From JACPYM01 sp963699175 (GTDB lineage Bacteria; Acidobacteriota; Blastocatellia; RBC074): DNA of 64,000 nt. Where the stretch lies: positions 2,356,001-2,420,000 of the forward strand of contig OY969418.1 in the NCBI GenBank assembly GCA_963699175.1, written 5' to 3'. Under the pieces are notes generated by a model. It did no database searches, was not told the origin of the DNA, and worked only from the letters and a program-made list of their open reading frames with translations. Shown in pieces: positions 55,170-64,000 of the stretch. Position 1 is the stretch's first letter; every line of letters starts with the position of its first letter. The translations under genes and the position numbers were made by a program.

Positions 55170-55430
55170 TCAGCCTTTCAAAAACTCCCGTTCCAACCAA
55201 TGCTCAACCAAGGCCAGATGGGACGCGAGGTCGTCCTCACCAGGTCGCCAGGGATTCTGTCCTGTTCGGTGGCGAGACCACCTTTGCCAGTCCTTCCCGT
55301 CGAGCGTTTGCGAGGCAAGGGCACCAATTGGCTGCCTGTCGCACCTAGCAAGGTGCGGATAGAAATAGACCATATCCAATTGAGTGTCGGGATAACCGGT
55401 CTCAATTCGCAGTGCCACCATAACCATCAA
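55170..55430 (-). pseudogene. Prokaryotic E2-like protein (Prok-E2_E type), 5'-truncated
   Basis: About 85 codons remain: LRIETGYPDTQLDMVYFYP, GKDWQRWSRH, WRPGEDDLASHLALVEHWLE. This is the C-terminal part of the E2-like family found with JAB-E1 fusions. In frame just upstream are stops, and the sequence changes at about 55430 into the helicase gene running the other way, so the 5' half is missing. The stop TGA is immediately followed by the JAB-E1 ATG, as in an intact operon. No ubiquitin-like modifier gene remains. Confidence 0.75.
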
Positions 55431-56950
55431 CCATCAATGCAGTTACCAAAGGCCTGCGCTCCTCACATCAAGAAGCTGGAAAACTGAATGGTGCTGATGG
55501 CGTAGCGCAACAGCCTCTGGTCGCTGAGATTCAGCGCGTCATGGATTGTCTACAAGAAGAGAGGTTCAGCGGCGATGCTTTCACGGTAATATGCGCCTTT
55601 TTGTTTGACGGCGGCGACTACCTGCGGCGGCTGTTGAACGAGCCGGAGTCAGCAGAACGCACCTTAGCCCTCGGCGAGATTATCGCTTCGTTGACACGAG
55701 CCGCTGCTTATCGCTTCCCTCACCTGGGCATTAGCCCACACATCTCGCGCAGCGGTTTTGGTAAATATTTTCGTGAATCACTCAGCTCAAGTGTCCCCTG
55801 CCTGATGCCAACACAGTCGAACGCGAACGCTATTCGCGTGATGACCTGTCACTCATCTAAAGGGCTAGAATTTCCGTGTGTGATTGTGGCCGGACAAACG
55901 TTGTCACGTGCGACTAAAGGATACAAATGGCTTCCGTCAGCTTTGCAGCCGCGCGAAGAGGATGATGTGGAGCAGGCGGACTCACTGTTTTTTGTTGGCG
56001 CGACACGGGCGCAACGGGCACTGATAACTTCTTACGCGACGACCGCCAGTGGGCTTTCTGGCGCAAGACCACGTGAGGTGACTGCATTGTTAAGTAAGTG
56101 GCAGGAAAGTCTTGCCACGCCTACAAGCAGCCTGCCCCCGCGCCCTCTCTCGCGAATTGATGTCGAGACGGGATTGGTGTGGGGTGGCACTCCGGGACAG
56201 GCGCTAGCCGCTCGCAATCTCGACCAAGGGCAGTGCTCATTGAACACTTACCTGAGAGATTACGCAGGCGTCAAGTTCCCATTCAACGAGAAGCCGCTGT
56301 ATCCGATCTTCTATGCAACGGTGCGGCAAGTCATGCAGTTGGTCGTAGAACAAGCGCATCAGCAAGGTCGGCCAGTTGATTCCGGGGAAGCCGGCGCTGT
56401 TTTGCGCGAAAAATGGAGCGATAGTCAAGTGGCGGATCACCCACACCACGACATCTATTTCAATCTTGCGTTCGCGTATGTTGAGCGATTTGCCTGTGCC
56501 TTTGTACCAGAGCAAGGAGAGGTGAAATATCTGCCCAATGTAATTGGCGATAAGGCCGACTTCCTTGTGCACCTTGATCTGGTCACACTCTATCGTGTCG
56601 GTAACGATGCGCCCACAGCCATTCTGTTTCGCCCGGAGTCACTACGCGAGAAGGCCAGGGAGAAAGGTTTGTTATGGGGAGCGCTTGGAGCGAAGCATCG
56701 TACCTCTTTCGTATTGCTGAAGAGGTATGAGCCAGAGCTACGTCCGTTAGTCTTCTCTGGCGATGACGGAAAATTGTATTGTTATCAGTGGACGAATAGA
56801 AAAAATGACTTTGAGAATGAGACAGGGCGAATTCTACGAAGGTTTGAACAGTTCGCCCAAGGCGTCTTTATTGAACAGATCGAGCCATTTATTTGTGATC
56901 GCTGCGAATCACGGATTGCCTGCCCATATTGGATAAACGCCTTAGCCTGA
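55424..56950 (+). pseudogene. UvrD-type helicase/PD-(D/E)XK nuclease, 5'-truncated
   Basis: The frame is open from 55424, though the first ATG is at 55541 (469 residues from there). It holds only the C-terminal half of a UvrD/AddA-like protein. Present are helicase motif V VMTCHSSKGLEFPCVIVAG and motif VI FFVGATRAQRALI, then a PD-(D/E)XK-type nuclease region with DKADFLVHLDLV. The end has cysteines CDRCESRIACPYW, possibly an iron-sulphur site. The ATPase Walker A half is absent. Amino-acid-like sequence continues upstream of the ATG (INAVTKGLRSSHQ), which shows that the gene was cut at about 55424, where the E2 fragment also begins. Confidence 0.8.
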
Positions 56951-57309
56951 TCATACAACAACCCAGTGCTGGTAACTGCTCATCTTGAACTCAAAAATAT
57001 GGCAGAAGCCAAATCAGCAAAGAAGGCACAGACTCAGAAGTAAGGCCGATCATATCCCTAATTTGGCGGGCTCATTTGCATAGCTATATGTGAGCCGATG
57101 ACAAGTTGACTATTCTATCACTCATATTTTGTAGAGAACTTGCTGTGACACTCACAGCGAGATTAAGATAGGTTTTGTCAAACTTGACAATTTGGGACTA
57201 TTCAGGAAGCACAGGGAAAAGATCAACATTTGGGATGAGTGTTGCACTGAGTGTTGCACAATAACAAAACAGGCGTCACCAGGACGCCTGTAAGTTGTTG
57301 ATTCTAAAG
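56951..57309. other. Noncoding region between helicase remnant and tRNA
   Basis: I see no gene in these ~360 bases. A 14-codon open frame at about 56998 (MAEAKSAKKAQTQK) is too short to support. The sequence is AT-richer than its surroundings and would include the tRNA's downstream flank, a common integration point for islands. No attachment-site repeat of the tRNA 3' end was found. Confidence 0.4.
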
Positions 57310-57383
<74 letters not shown>

Positions 57384-57416
57384 TTATGTTCTCAAGTGGC
57401 TTTATTGAAAGCGCGC

Positions 57417-57890
57417 CTAATCTAGCACATTCCGGTTGAGGGTTGTCAACATATCCTCCAGCATTAAGCGCAGCCGCTTCAGTGTATCGCGCGAAAGCGG
57501 GCGTGGCGCAGGCGCTGGTGGTGGTGTAGGCGGTGCATAGGCAGGTGGCAACTGTGGCGGCTCCGGCTCATTGAGCGAGAGCGTGAAAGATGAAGATGGC
57601 GGTACGACCGTGAGACGGGATGCGCCGCGGCCTTCATTTTGCAACTTGCGTTTGGCACCGGCAATCGTAAAGCCTTCGCTGTAGAGCAGGTCGCGGATGC
57701 GTAGCGCCATCTCGACATCTTTGCGGCGATAGGTGCGCTGGCCCGCGCGGTTCTTCTGCGGTTGCAGCGTCGGAAACTCGGTTTCCCAGTAGCGCAACAC
57801 GTGCGCTTGGACGCCGACGATGTCGCAAACTTCGCCGATCTTGTAGAAGAGCTTGTCAGGTATATTCGCTTGGGCAATCTGTGTGTTCAT
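57417..57890 (-). CDS. MerR-family transcriptional regulator
   Basis: This 157-residue protein has a MerR winged helix-turn-helix at about 14-85: FYKIGEVCDIVGVQAHVLRY, TLQPQKNRAGQRTYRRKD and IRDLLYSEGFTIAGAKRKL. A Pro-rich linker (residues 112-134) and a short C-terminal helix follow. No ligand-binding cysteines are present, so it is not a metal sensor of the usual type. It resembles the small MerR proteins that accompany housekeeping loci. It is transcribed toward the tRNA-Pro gene, 33 bases away. Confidence 0.9.
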   Translation of the reverse strand: MNTQIAQANIPDKLFYKIGEVCDIVGVQAHVLRYWETEFPTLQPQKNRAGQRTYRRKDVEMALRIRDLLYSEGFTIAGAKRKLQNEGRGASRLTVVPPSSSFTLSLNEPEPPQLPPAYAPPTPPPAPAPRPLSRDTLKRLRLMLEDMLTTLNRNVLD

Positions 57891-58030
57891 AACGTAGCCA
57901 CCTTTTGAAAGGGTGAAGATTGACTCCGCTCTAGCCGTTTCCGATCCAGCCTTGCCACCTGCTCGATCCTGTGAAGATCACGCGAAAACCAGCCAAGCGC
58001 GCCGAATGTTAGGTCTTTACTACAGAGGTG

Positions 58031-60958
58031 TCAACTTCCGTTGGGCAAATGTTTATGAAGTCTTTGTCTGGTACTCCCAACCCGCCAGGCTATGACAAGC
58101 AGCAGAAGCGTGAGCAAAGAAATCAGCGCGCCTTTACGCGCGCCAAGCGCGTGATAACGCAGTTCGATTCGATGTTTGCCCGCCGGGACGACAAGGCCGC
58201 GCAGCAGGTAGTCAGCAGTGAAAAGTGTCACTGGCTGCTGATCAATCTTTGCTACCCAACCCGGATAATTGATTTCACTGATGACTAAAAAGCGCGGACG
58301 TTCGGCGGTTGTTTCGACAAGCAATCGGCTCGATCCATAGTCGGTAATTTTGGCTTCTTCACTCGGCAAGAGCGCCGCTTCGGATAAGTTGTGGAACTGC
58401 GCTGGTGTTTCAGTTTCGAGCAAGGCTTCTCGGCGCGGATCAAAATCCGTTTCAGCCGTTCCCTGAATTCTCCGCAATGCTTCATCCCAGGTCACCTGCT
58501 TTACTTGCGGCACCAACCACGCGCGCGGCAAGGCGCGGTTATTGCGCACGATGAGGACGCCATCGTGCTCGTACACCACTTGCCAGCGTGGATTGGCGGC
58601 GGATTCTGTGAAAGGCAGTTTGCGCTCTAGTAAAAGTGGTTGCGAGCTGCCGGTCGCCGCATCGTAGCAAGAGGCTTTGAGCACGATCAGGCTTGGTTCC
58701 GGGCGGACTTTGCGCAATTCGATACGGCGCACGCGCAGCCGTTTGCCTAGCTGGAGGCGCGCCAGATAGTGGCACCCTGAAAAGCTCTGCGCCGCGTCGC
58801 CGGGGAGACGTTCGAACACTGGCGCCTGCGCATGTTTGACAGTTTGCCGCACGTCAGCGCGTTCGTAAGCCCATTCAGCCGTATCGAAGCCAGCCCGCAG
58901 TGTGTGCTCTACAACACTGCCGTCATCTGCCCAGATGCGCAATTCGGCCACGCTAGTTCCCTGCTCCACCAAGCCGGCATTGGCCATGGTTGTGACCAAA
59001 ATCAAATTGTCTCCCTCTGCCGGCCCTGCGGGCACTAAAGCGGAGGAGGAGGTGGATTCCATCGTCAAGCCTAAATCCGCCGTGTTGAACCCAATTCCGT
59101 TACGCTCCAATCGCTCGACCGGCAAGATTTCCCCATTGGCATAACTCGCCACCAAGGTCGTGTTCAACAAATCCAGCACGTGCGAGCGCTCGCCCCAGAC
59201 CTCGTCTGCTAATTCCTTTCTAGCAAGCACAGTCACGCCGTCCAACCAAACATAGCCGAGCGCGCGGCAGTAACGTTCGAGCTGCAACGGCTCATACCCG
59301 GCTAGATTGTGTAGTCCGCGCAGCATTGTAAGATTTGGCGCATCGAGCCGCGGGCTGGTCGAAACTTGCTCGGCAAACAAAGCTGCGCGGACATAGACGC
59401 GATTTTCTTCCGGGCGAAACTGCCTCAACCAGCGTGAAGATTCTGGCGTCGCTGTAATGCGACCCGGGGGGATATTGTTGATCTGCCCCCACCAACGCGA
59501 GTACAGAATGTACGGCTCGACAAAACAACTGAGTGCGACAGCCAGTAGCGTCAGCCATTTTTTTGCCGGTGAGACAGCCAGTCGCCACACTAGCCAAAGC
59601 AAGCTCAACACCGCTACGGTGAAAGTAAACTTCCAAGCCAAATAAGCTGTCTCGGTATCAAGGCGGCCAAATCTACCTTTCGCCCAGTGCCACCAGGCTA
59701 CGCCGACGCAGCACGAGATCAAAAGCAGCAACGCGGTAAAAAGCAGTCTCAACTTCGATTCACTGGTCGCAACACGCCCGCGCAGCTTCAGCGTCACTGC
59801 ATCCCAGCCGTAAGCCGCCAAGATGCTCAGCGCGAATGTCCACTCGAAGGAATGGCGTGACGCGCCACGAAACATATGCACGACCGGAATCTGATACAGC
59901 AGTTTGTAGAGCGGCGTATGATCGCCCAACATCGAAAGCCACGAGAAGGCGGCCACCGAAATCCAAAACAACTGCCGCGCATTGCTCCGCTTCCGCTGTA
60001 GCAGCGAACTGAGTGTCACTACTGCTGCAACCGCAGCTAACAAGAGAGCCACTGATGTTAGATAAGGTGTTGATTCTATGGCGTGGTAGGGAGGCGCGAG
60101 TAAAGCTTTGAATGCCCCACGTGGCGTGTAAGCCAGGCCACTGAAGAATTCGTAGTTCAATTGCTGGCGCACGCTGAGGCGAACGACCTGGGCAGTCTCC
60201 AAAATCTGGAAGGCTGCCAGGCCTAGCGCTCCGGCAATCATTCCGCCAGCAATAAGTAATGGCCGCCAACGCCGATGGGTTTTCTGTTGAGCATCAGCGC
60301 AAACAAACGCTAAACAGAACGCGTAGGCTAAAGCCACGATTCCGGCATACAGGAATCCCTGTCCAATGCCTGTTAGCACAGACAGCGCGTAAGCGCAGGT
60401 GGCGGCGACCCAACAATGTAGCAGCGAGCTGTGGCGCGCCTTTTCGATAGCGGTCAGCATCAAGGGCAGCCACATTACCGCGTTCGGCAGCATGCCATTG
60501 CTCAATCCGCCTGCCATCATACCGCCATAAGCAAAGCTCAAGCCCGCCAGCAAAGCAGCGACATGTGTACGCTTGATGGCGCGCGCATAAACATAGGTAA
60601 AAACAGATGCGAGCAGAAACGGCGCAAGGATATAAAGCTGTTCCGCCCAATGTCCGGGTAAAAACAGATAGCCCCAGGTCAAGGGATAACCCAGACCAAG
60701 TTGCGCCATAGACAGCAGTGGATAGCCACTCAGGATGAAAGGCGTCCAGGTCGGCAGAACACCGCTGCGGAGGCTCTCCCAGGCAATGGTTCGGAGCGGG
60801 TAGGAATAACTGAAAGGATCATAAAGCAACAAAAAATGCCGTCCTGTGACTGCATCCCAGAAGAAGGCCAGGCAGAACAACAAACAGAGAGTAATAAAAA
60901 AAGCTCGCTGCCTCGTCCATTTAGCCAGATCAAGAGCAGGAAAGCGCCGTTGGGTCAT
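58031..60958 (-). CDS. Large YfhO-like multi-pass membrane protein
   Basis: This protein has about 975 residues. The N-terminal half has roughly 12 hydrophobic helices with motifs such as YDPFSYSYPLR, ILSGYPLLSMAQLGLGYPLTW and HMFRGASRHSFEWTFALS. A ~400-residue extracytoplasmic part and a final membrane helix (LISLLTLLLLVIAWRV) follow. This is the pattern of YfhO/GtrII-type proteins, GT-C-like membrane proteins linked to lipid-carried sugar transfer to cell-wall polymers. I chose ATG 60958. The frame stays open to 61045 through a tandem repeat encoding PKSPKSPKSLKSK, with a GTG there, so a longer form is possible. Function is not certain. Confidence 0.78.
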   Translation of the reverse strand: MTQRRFPALDLAKWTRQRAFFITLCLLFCLAFFWDAVTGRHFLLLYDPFSYSYPLRTIAWESLRSGVLPTWTPFILSGYPLLSMAQLGLGYPLTWGYLFLPGHWAEQLYILAPFLLASVFTYVYARAIKRTHVAALLAGLSFAYGGMMAGGLSNGMLPNAVMWLPLMLTAIEKARHSSLLHCWVAATCAYALSVLTGIGQGFLYAGIVALAYAFCLAFVCADAQQKTHRRWRPLLIAGGMIAGALGLAAFQILETAQVVRLSVRQQLNYEFFSGLAYTPRGAFKALLAPPYHAIESTPYLTSVALLLAAVAAVVTLSSLLQRKRSNARQLFWISVAAFSWLSMLGDHTPLYKLLYQIPVVHMFRGASRHSFEWTFALSILAAYGWDAVTLKLRGRVATSESKLRLLFTALLLLISCCVGVAWWHWAKGRFGRLDTETAYLAWKFTFTVAVLSLLWLVWRLAVSPAKKWLTLLAVALSCFVEPYILYSRWWGQINNIPPGRITATPESSRWLRQFRPEENRVYVRAALFAEQVSTSPRLDAPNLTMLRGLHNLAGYEPLQLERYCRALGYVWLDGVTVLARKELADEVWGERSHVLDLLNTTLVASYANGEILPVERLERNGIGFNTADLGLTMESTSSSALVPAGPAEGDNLILVTTMANAGLVEQGTSVAELRIWADDGSVVEHTLRAGFDTAEWAYERADVRQTVKHAQAPVFERLPGDAAQSFSGCHYLARLQLGKRLRVRRIELRKVRPEPSLIVLKASCYDAATGSSQPLLLERKLPFTESAANPRWQVVYEHDGVLIVRNNRALPRAWLVPQVKQVTWDEALRRIQGTAETDFDPRREALLETETPAQFHNLSEAALLPSEEAKITDYGSSRLLVETTAERPRFLVISEINYPGWVAKIDQQPVTLFTADYLLRGLVVPAGKHRIELRYHALGARKGALISLLTLLLLVIAWRVGSTRQRLHKHLPNGS

Positions 60959-60960
60959 CT

Positions 60961-61020
60961 TTGATTTTAGCGATTTTGGTGATTTTGGTGATTTTGGTTC
61001 TATAAGTCTTCTATAAGTCT
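60961..61020. repeat. Short tandem repeats 5' of the YfhO-like gene
   Basis: A 9-base unit GATTTTGGT is repeated three to four times (60971-60998, with a variant copy from 60962). It is followed by two copies of an 11-base unit TCTATAAGTCT (about 60999-61020). They lie at the start or leader of the membrane protein gene. Copy-number change by slippage could alter its N-terminus or translation. Confidence 0.75.
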
Positions 61021-61383
61021 CTGATACCACTCTTATGTCGCACACCTAAAACTATGATTGAGAACCTATATTACACAAAGCGTTTTAGAGCAACGATGAG
61101 TGTAAAGTGAGCAATAGTCAGATCAGCAAAGGCGTGCGGCAATTCCAAATTTGGAGATTTGAGACCACCCGCTTGCCGGCTTCAGACTCAGCCACAATAC
61201 AGCCATAAACAACGCTGAAAAGAGATAGGATTAAAGTGCCAGCCAGAGCTAAATTTTTCTGTAATGGAATCAGAGTGCCTACACTACAGTGTGACGGAGA
61301 GATTCGGTGATTGGATTTTGGATGGGTGTATTGTTTGGGACCGCCCGGTCACAAACAGAATGAATCGCTCTGTCAGAAGCTTA

Positions 61384-61730
61384 CGGGGCCTATTGGTTCA
61401 AACACCAGGATGAACAGTTTGATAGGGATGCCAAACTGCGAATCTGTGAGCAAGTGCCAGCAGCGTTGCAGGGGATCAAAAGCTACGCTGAGTGTTTGAA
61501 TTTTTAGGCCCTGTTTCGCTAATCCCCGCCGCCAGGCAAGCCTTGATTCACACTAGGGCGGCGGCTCACCAGTTATTCCACAAGTTCTTTGCAGCTTATG
61601 TTACGAATTGGCGCGCGCCATCAGTTCCCCCTCTAACACTTGATGAAGTAGGCGCGCCAACAACATCAAGGCCTATTCATTTTGAGAGACGAGACGACGA
61701 GGCAGGTTGATAGGGATGCCAATCTGTCAC
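61384..61730 (+). repeat. Diverged direct-repeat pair
   Basis: TTGATAGGGATGCCAAACTG at 61419-61438 recurs with one change at 61707-61726. Each is preceded by GGCCTATT about 30 bases upstream (about 61388 and 61670), so the repeat unit is about 50-60 bases and diverged outside the core. It could be a small dispersed element. Nothing in the unit looks coding. Confidence 0.6.
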
Positions 61731-61767
61731 GTTATGTGGTGCCCGTCTGAAAATGAATAGGCCTTGA
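61666..61767. repeat. Perfect 18-bp inverted repeat
   Basis: TCAAGGCCTATTCATTTT at 61666-61683 is perfectly complementary to 61750-61767, with 66 bases between. The interior contains the second copy of the direct repeat. This looks like the end structure of a short non-autonomous element or a long hairpin terminator. It is not followed by a T run. Confidence 0.65.
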
Positions 61768-61930
61768 GCTATTTCCGGGTTCAGTGCCGCACGTCCACTC
61801 CCTCCTACGACTTTACCGATTCGCTTTATCATTTTCCACGCCGTTGAGGTAATAGCCCTCATTCAAGCAATAATCAGGCTTACAGCGCATCCCCAATAGC
61901 CACAGCCAACTTTCAGAAGTGGTGCTAACA

Positions 61931-64000
61931 ATGAAAAATCATATTCGTCCGTCCCTTTTTTTCCGCACAGGTAAAAACAACGCACGTTGGTTCGCGCCGA
62001 CGCTACTGACCGTCGCCGGGTTGTGTGTATACATATGGCTGATGCGGGACAACAGCCTGGCGCAAGCCGCCGTCTTGCGGCTTGGCGCGCAAAATGTGAA
62101 CACTTCAACTGACGGCGTGTGGCAATTGATAGGCAGTCAAGCACCAGATCAAGCACCATTGGCGCCGTTGAACGTCGCACCGGGGCATAGCTTTCGCACG
62201 TTGCGGCTCAATTTGCCGGCATTGCAAGAGGTATTGAGAAAAACGCCGCTTGAAGACATCACAACACAGAGCGAGAGCATATTGAGTTTGCCTTTGCCAG
62301 ATGGGTCATTCGCTCGTTTTCAAATTGAAGAGTCGCCGGTGATGGAGCCAGTGCTGGCAGCCAAATTCCCCGAAATCAAAAGCTATCGTGGACGCGGACT
62401 GGATGATTCCGCACTGCAAGTGCGTTTCGACTGGTCGCTACGCGGATTGCACGCGCTGCTGCTCGCTGGTGAAGAGGCGATCAGCATTGGCCCTGCGCGC
62501 AATGACGATGCTGCGACTTACGTTAGCTTCTATGGTCAAGACGCCGTCAACCCGCACGATTTTGAGTGCCTGACCGAGCAATTGCCCGAACTGCGTGAGG
62601 ATGCAGGACGCACGCAGACGCCGCGCACCTTTTCGTTCGGCAATGTGCGACGTAACTTTCGCATCGCAGTCGCCACAACGGTCGAATATACCAACACGCC
62701 CGGTCTCGGCGGCGGCAACGCCGCAAGCGCGCTGGCTTCGGTCAACACATGGCTTAACGCAGTCAATCTGATCTATGAGCGCGATCTTTCAGTACATCTC
62801 AACCTGGTGGCCAACAACAACCAGATCATCTTTACCAGTTCAGACAGCTTTACCAACGGCGATCCGCAGGCGATGCTGGCACAAGTGCGTAGCGTGCTCA
62901 GTACAACCATCGGTTCGGCCAATTATGATCTAGGCCATGTGTTAGGCACCGGTAGCAGCGGTGTCGCCTTGTTGGGTGTGGTCTGTTATAACAGCGGTTC
63001 GAATGGCCCACTCAAAAGCAGCGGCGTGAGTTTGATAGACCCCAGCACAGCGGTCGGCAACAGCTTCTACATCACGCGCATCGCGCACGAGATTGGGCAT
63101 CAATTTGGCGCGACGCACAGCTTCAACGATACAGATCCAAATTACCAATGCAGAGACTCGCGCACCAGCTCGAGCGCGTGGGAATCAGGTAGCGGCCTGA
63201 CCATTATGTCTTACGCGGGTGTGTGCAATCCGATCACTATCAGCCGCGCCACGCATTTCCACGGCGGCAGTCTGATGCAGATGGCCGATTACCTGACGAA
63301 TCTCGCGCCCTGCGCTTCGACCAGCAACTTCAATAACAATTCGCCCGTGGTCAGCGGCGGGAACGATTACACTATTCCGCGCAACACGCCTTTTGCGCTG
63401 ACTGCGACGGCTAGCGATCCCGACGCTTCAGACACGCCGAACTTGAGCTATTCATGGGAAGAACTGGATTCGGGTGGCGAAAACTACGGCAACCCGGCGT
63501 TTACCGATGCCAGCGATCCAGCGGGCACGACACGCCCAATTTTTCGCCCGTATGCGCCGGTCAGCAGCCCAACGCGCTTTTTTCCAAGCCTGAGCTACAT
63601 TCTGAACAATGCGAATGTGCCACCAACAACGCGAGTGGAGAGCGGCTACACGGTCTATACCGGCGAGAGCTTGCCGAACGTGACACGAGCAATGAAATTC
63701 AAAGTGACGGTGCGCGATCAGCGCGGGGGCATAGTTGATGACGATGTCGTAATCAACGTGGAAAGCAGCGCCGGTCCGTTCGCCGTGACTGCGCCAAACA
63801 CGAATGTGAGCTGGGCCGGCGGCGCGTCGCAAACCGTCACTTGGAACGTCAACAAGACCAACATAGCGCCGATCAGTTGCGCGCAGGTGCGCCTCTTGCT
63901 CTCGACCGATGGCGGCAATACCTTTCCGCTCACGCTGCTTTCCAGCACGCCCAATGATGGCAGCGAGACGATTAGCGTGCCAAGCGGCTTGTCATCCACC
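61931..64000 (+). CDS. Secreted reprolysin-like zinc metalloprotease, C-terminus outside window
   Basis: The frame is open for 690 codons to the right edge. It has an N-terminal signal/anchor (LLTVAGLCVYIWL) and a propeptide-like region to about residue 230. The catalytic domain starts VRRNFRIAVATTVEYTN and contains the zinc motif HEIGHQFGATH (His386, Glu387, His390, His396), followed by the Met-turn SYAGVCNP. A beta-sandwich-type tail follows (DYTIPRNTPFALTATASDPD). This matches reprolysin-like (M12B-type) proteins of soil bacteria, often with sorting or cadherin-like C-terminal domains. The ATG at 61931 has only a weak ribosome site. Confidence 0.88.
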   Translation, partial: MKNHIRPSLFFRTGKNNARWFAPTLLTVAGLCVYIWLMRDNSLAQAAVLRLGAQNVNTSTDGVWQLIGSQAPDQAPLAPLNVAPGHSFRTLRLNLPALQEVLRKTPLEDITTQSESILSLPLPDGSFARFQIEESPVMEPVLAAKFPEIKSYRGRGLDDSALQVRFDWSLRGLHALLLAGEEAISIGPARNDDAATYVSFYGQDAVNPHDFECLTEQLPELREDAGRTQTPRTFSFGNVRRNFRIAVATTVEYTNTPGLGGGNAASALASVNTWLNAVNLIYERDLSVHLNLVANNNQIIFTSSDSFTNGDPQAMLAQVRSVLSTTIGSANYDLGHVLGTGSSGVALLGVVCYNSGSNGPLKSSGVSLIDPSTAVGNSFYITRIAHEIGHQFGATHSFNDTDPNYQCRDSRTSSSAWESGSGLTIMSYAGVCNPITISRATHFHGGSLMQMADYLTNLAPCASTSNFNNNSPVVSGGNDYTIPRNTPFALTATASDPDASDTPNLSYSWEELDSGGENYGNPAFTDASDPAGTTRPIFRPYAPVSSPTRFFPSLSYILNNANVPPTTRVESGYTVYTGESLPNVTRAMKFKVTVRDQRGGIVDDDVVINVESSAGPFAVTAPNTNVSWAGGASQTVTWNVNKTNIAPISCAQVRLLLSTDGGNTFPLTLLSSTPNDGSETISVPSGLSST

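Larger units (their letters stand above)
61021..61930. other. Noncoding region with dispersed repeats
   Basis: No gene is supported in these ~910 bases. Short frames (for example 61492-61710) have no recognisable motif and overlap repeats. The region holds two copies of TTGATAGGGATGCCAAMCTG-like sequence and a long inverted repeat, listed separately. It also has CCGCCGCC...GGCGGCGG arms near 61537-61574. Promoter elements for the protease gene must be near the right end. Confidence 0.5.

Noticed and set aside
61492..61710. 72-residue plus-strand open frame
   Set aside because: It runs through repeat sequence and has no recognisable features.

Overview
The window looks like chromosomal DNA of a GC-rich Gram-negative bacterium, most plausibly an Acidobacteriota (Blastocatellia-like) organism. 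This rests on the abundance of PAS/hybrid histidine kinases, the TonB-dependent receptor + YfiR + hybrid-kinase arrangement and the style of the polysaccharide cluster; there is no marker gene to prove it. All calls come from reading the sequence and recalled family knowledge; no database search was run.

Layout. (1) 1-9569: signalling genes. A CHASE3/PAS histidine kinase runs off the left edge, followed by a PAS hybrid kinase and then a minus-strand pair of a REC-PAS histidine kinase and an NtrC-type sigma-54 activator. (2) 9570-10691: a noncoding stretch with ~18-bp dyad-poor repeats and a gutted glycogen phosphorylase gene. (3) 10702-30944 (minus strand): one exopolysaccharide operon of 15 genes, mostly joined by 4-bp ATGA overlaps. 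It encodes a Wza-like exporter, a Wzc-like co-polymerase with a damaged kinase domain, GT4 and GT2 glycosyltransferases, an acyltransferase, a Wzx flippase, a Wzy-like polymerase, a lipoprotein glycosidase and three paralogous sugar-phosphate transferase domains, of which one is intact and two are degenerate and fused to other domains. (4) 30945-31986: a divergent noncoding region carrying the same ~18-bp motif as region 2. (5) 31987-51984 (plus strand): a sensory operon with three TonB-dependent receptors, two nearly identical YfiR-like periplasmic proteins, two hybrid kinases ending in REC-REC-HPt, a stand-alone receiver, a PP2C phosphatase fused to an RsbW-like kinase, a STAS protein, and then a sugar nucleotidyltransferase, an acetyltransferase and a GT4. 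It reads as outer-membrane/periplasmic sensing feeding a phosphorelay and partner switch, with polysaccharide genes as the last cistrons. (6) 52130-56950: a decayed accessory island with nested IS remnants, a frameshifted AbiEi-type antitoxin gene, a broken bacterial ubiquitin-like conjugation operon (E2, JAB-E1 fusion, DUF6527) and a 5'-truncated UvrD/PD-(D/E)XK helicase-nuclease. (7) 57310-60958: tRNA-Pro(GGG), a MerR regulator and a large YfhO-like membrane protein. (8) 61021-64000: repeat-bearing noncoding DNA and a secreted reprolysin-like metalloprotease cut by the right edge.

Most notable points: the remains of a ubiquitin-like conjugation system with a readable decay history; the TonB receptor-YfiR-CHASE8 kinase-HPt-REC-PP2C/kinase-STAS chain, which resembles a composite of the YfiR/YfiN and HptB/HsbR/HsbA pathways; a hybrid kinase that seems to have lost its beta-propeller sensor by internal deletion; and several catalytically degenerate domains retained in the EPS operon.
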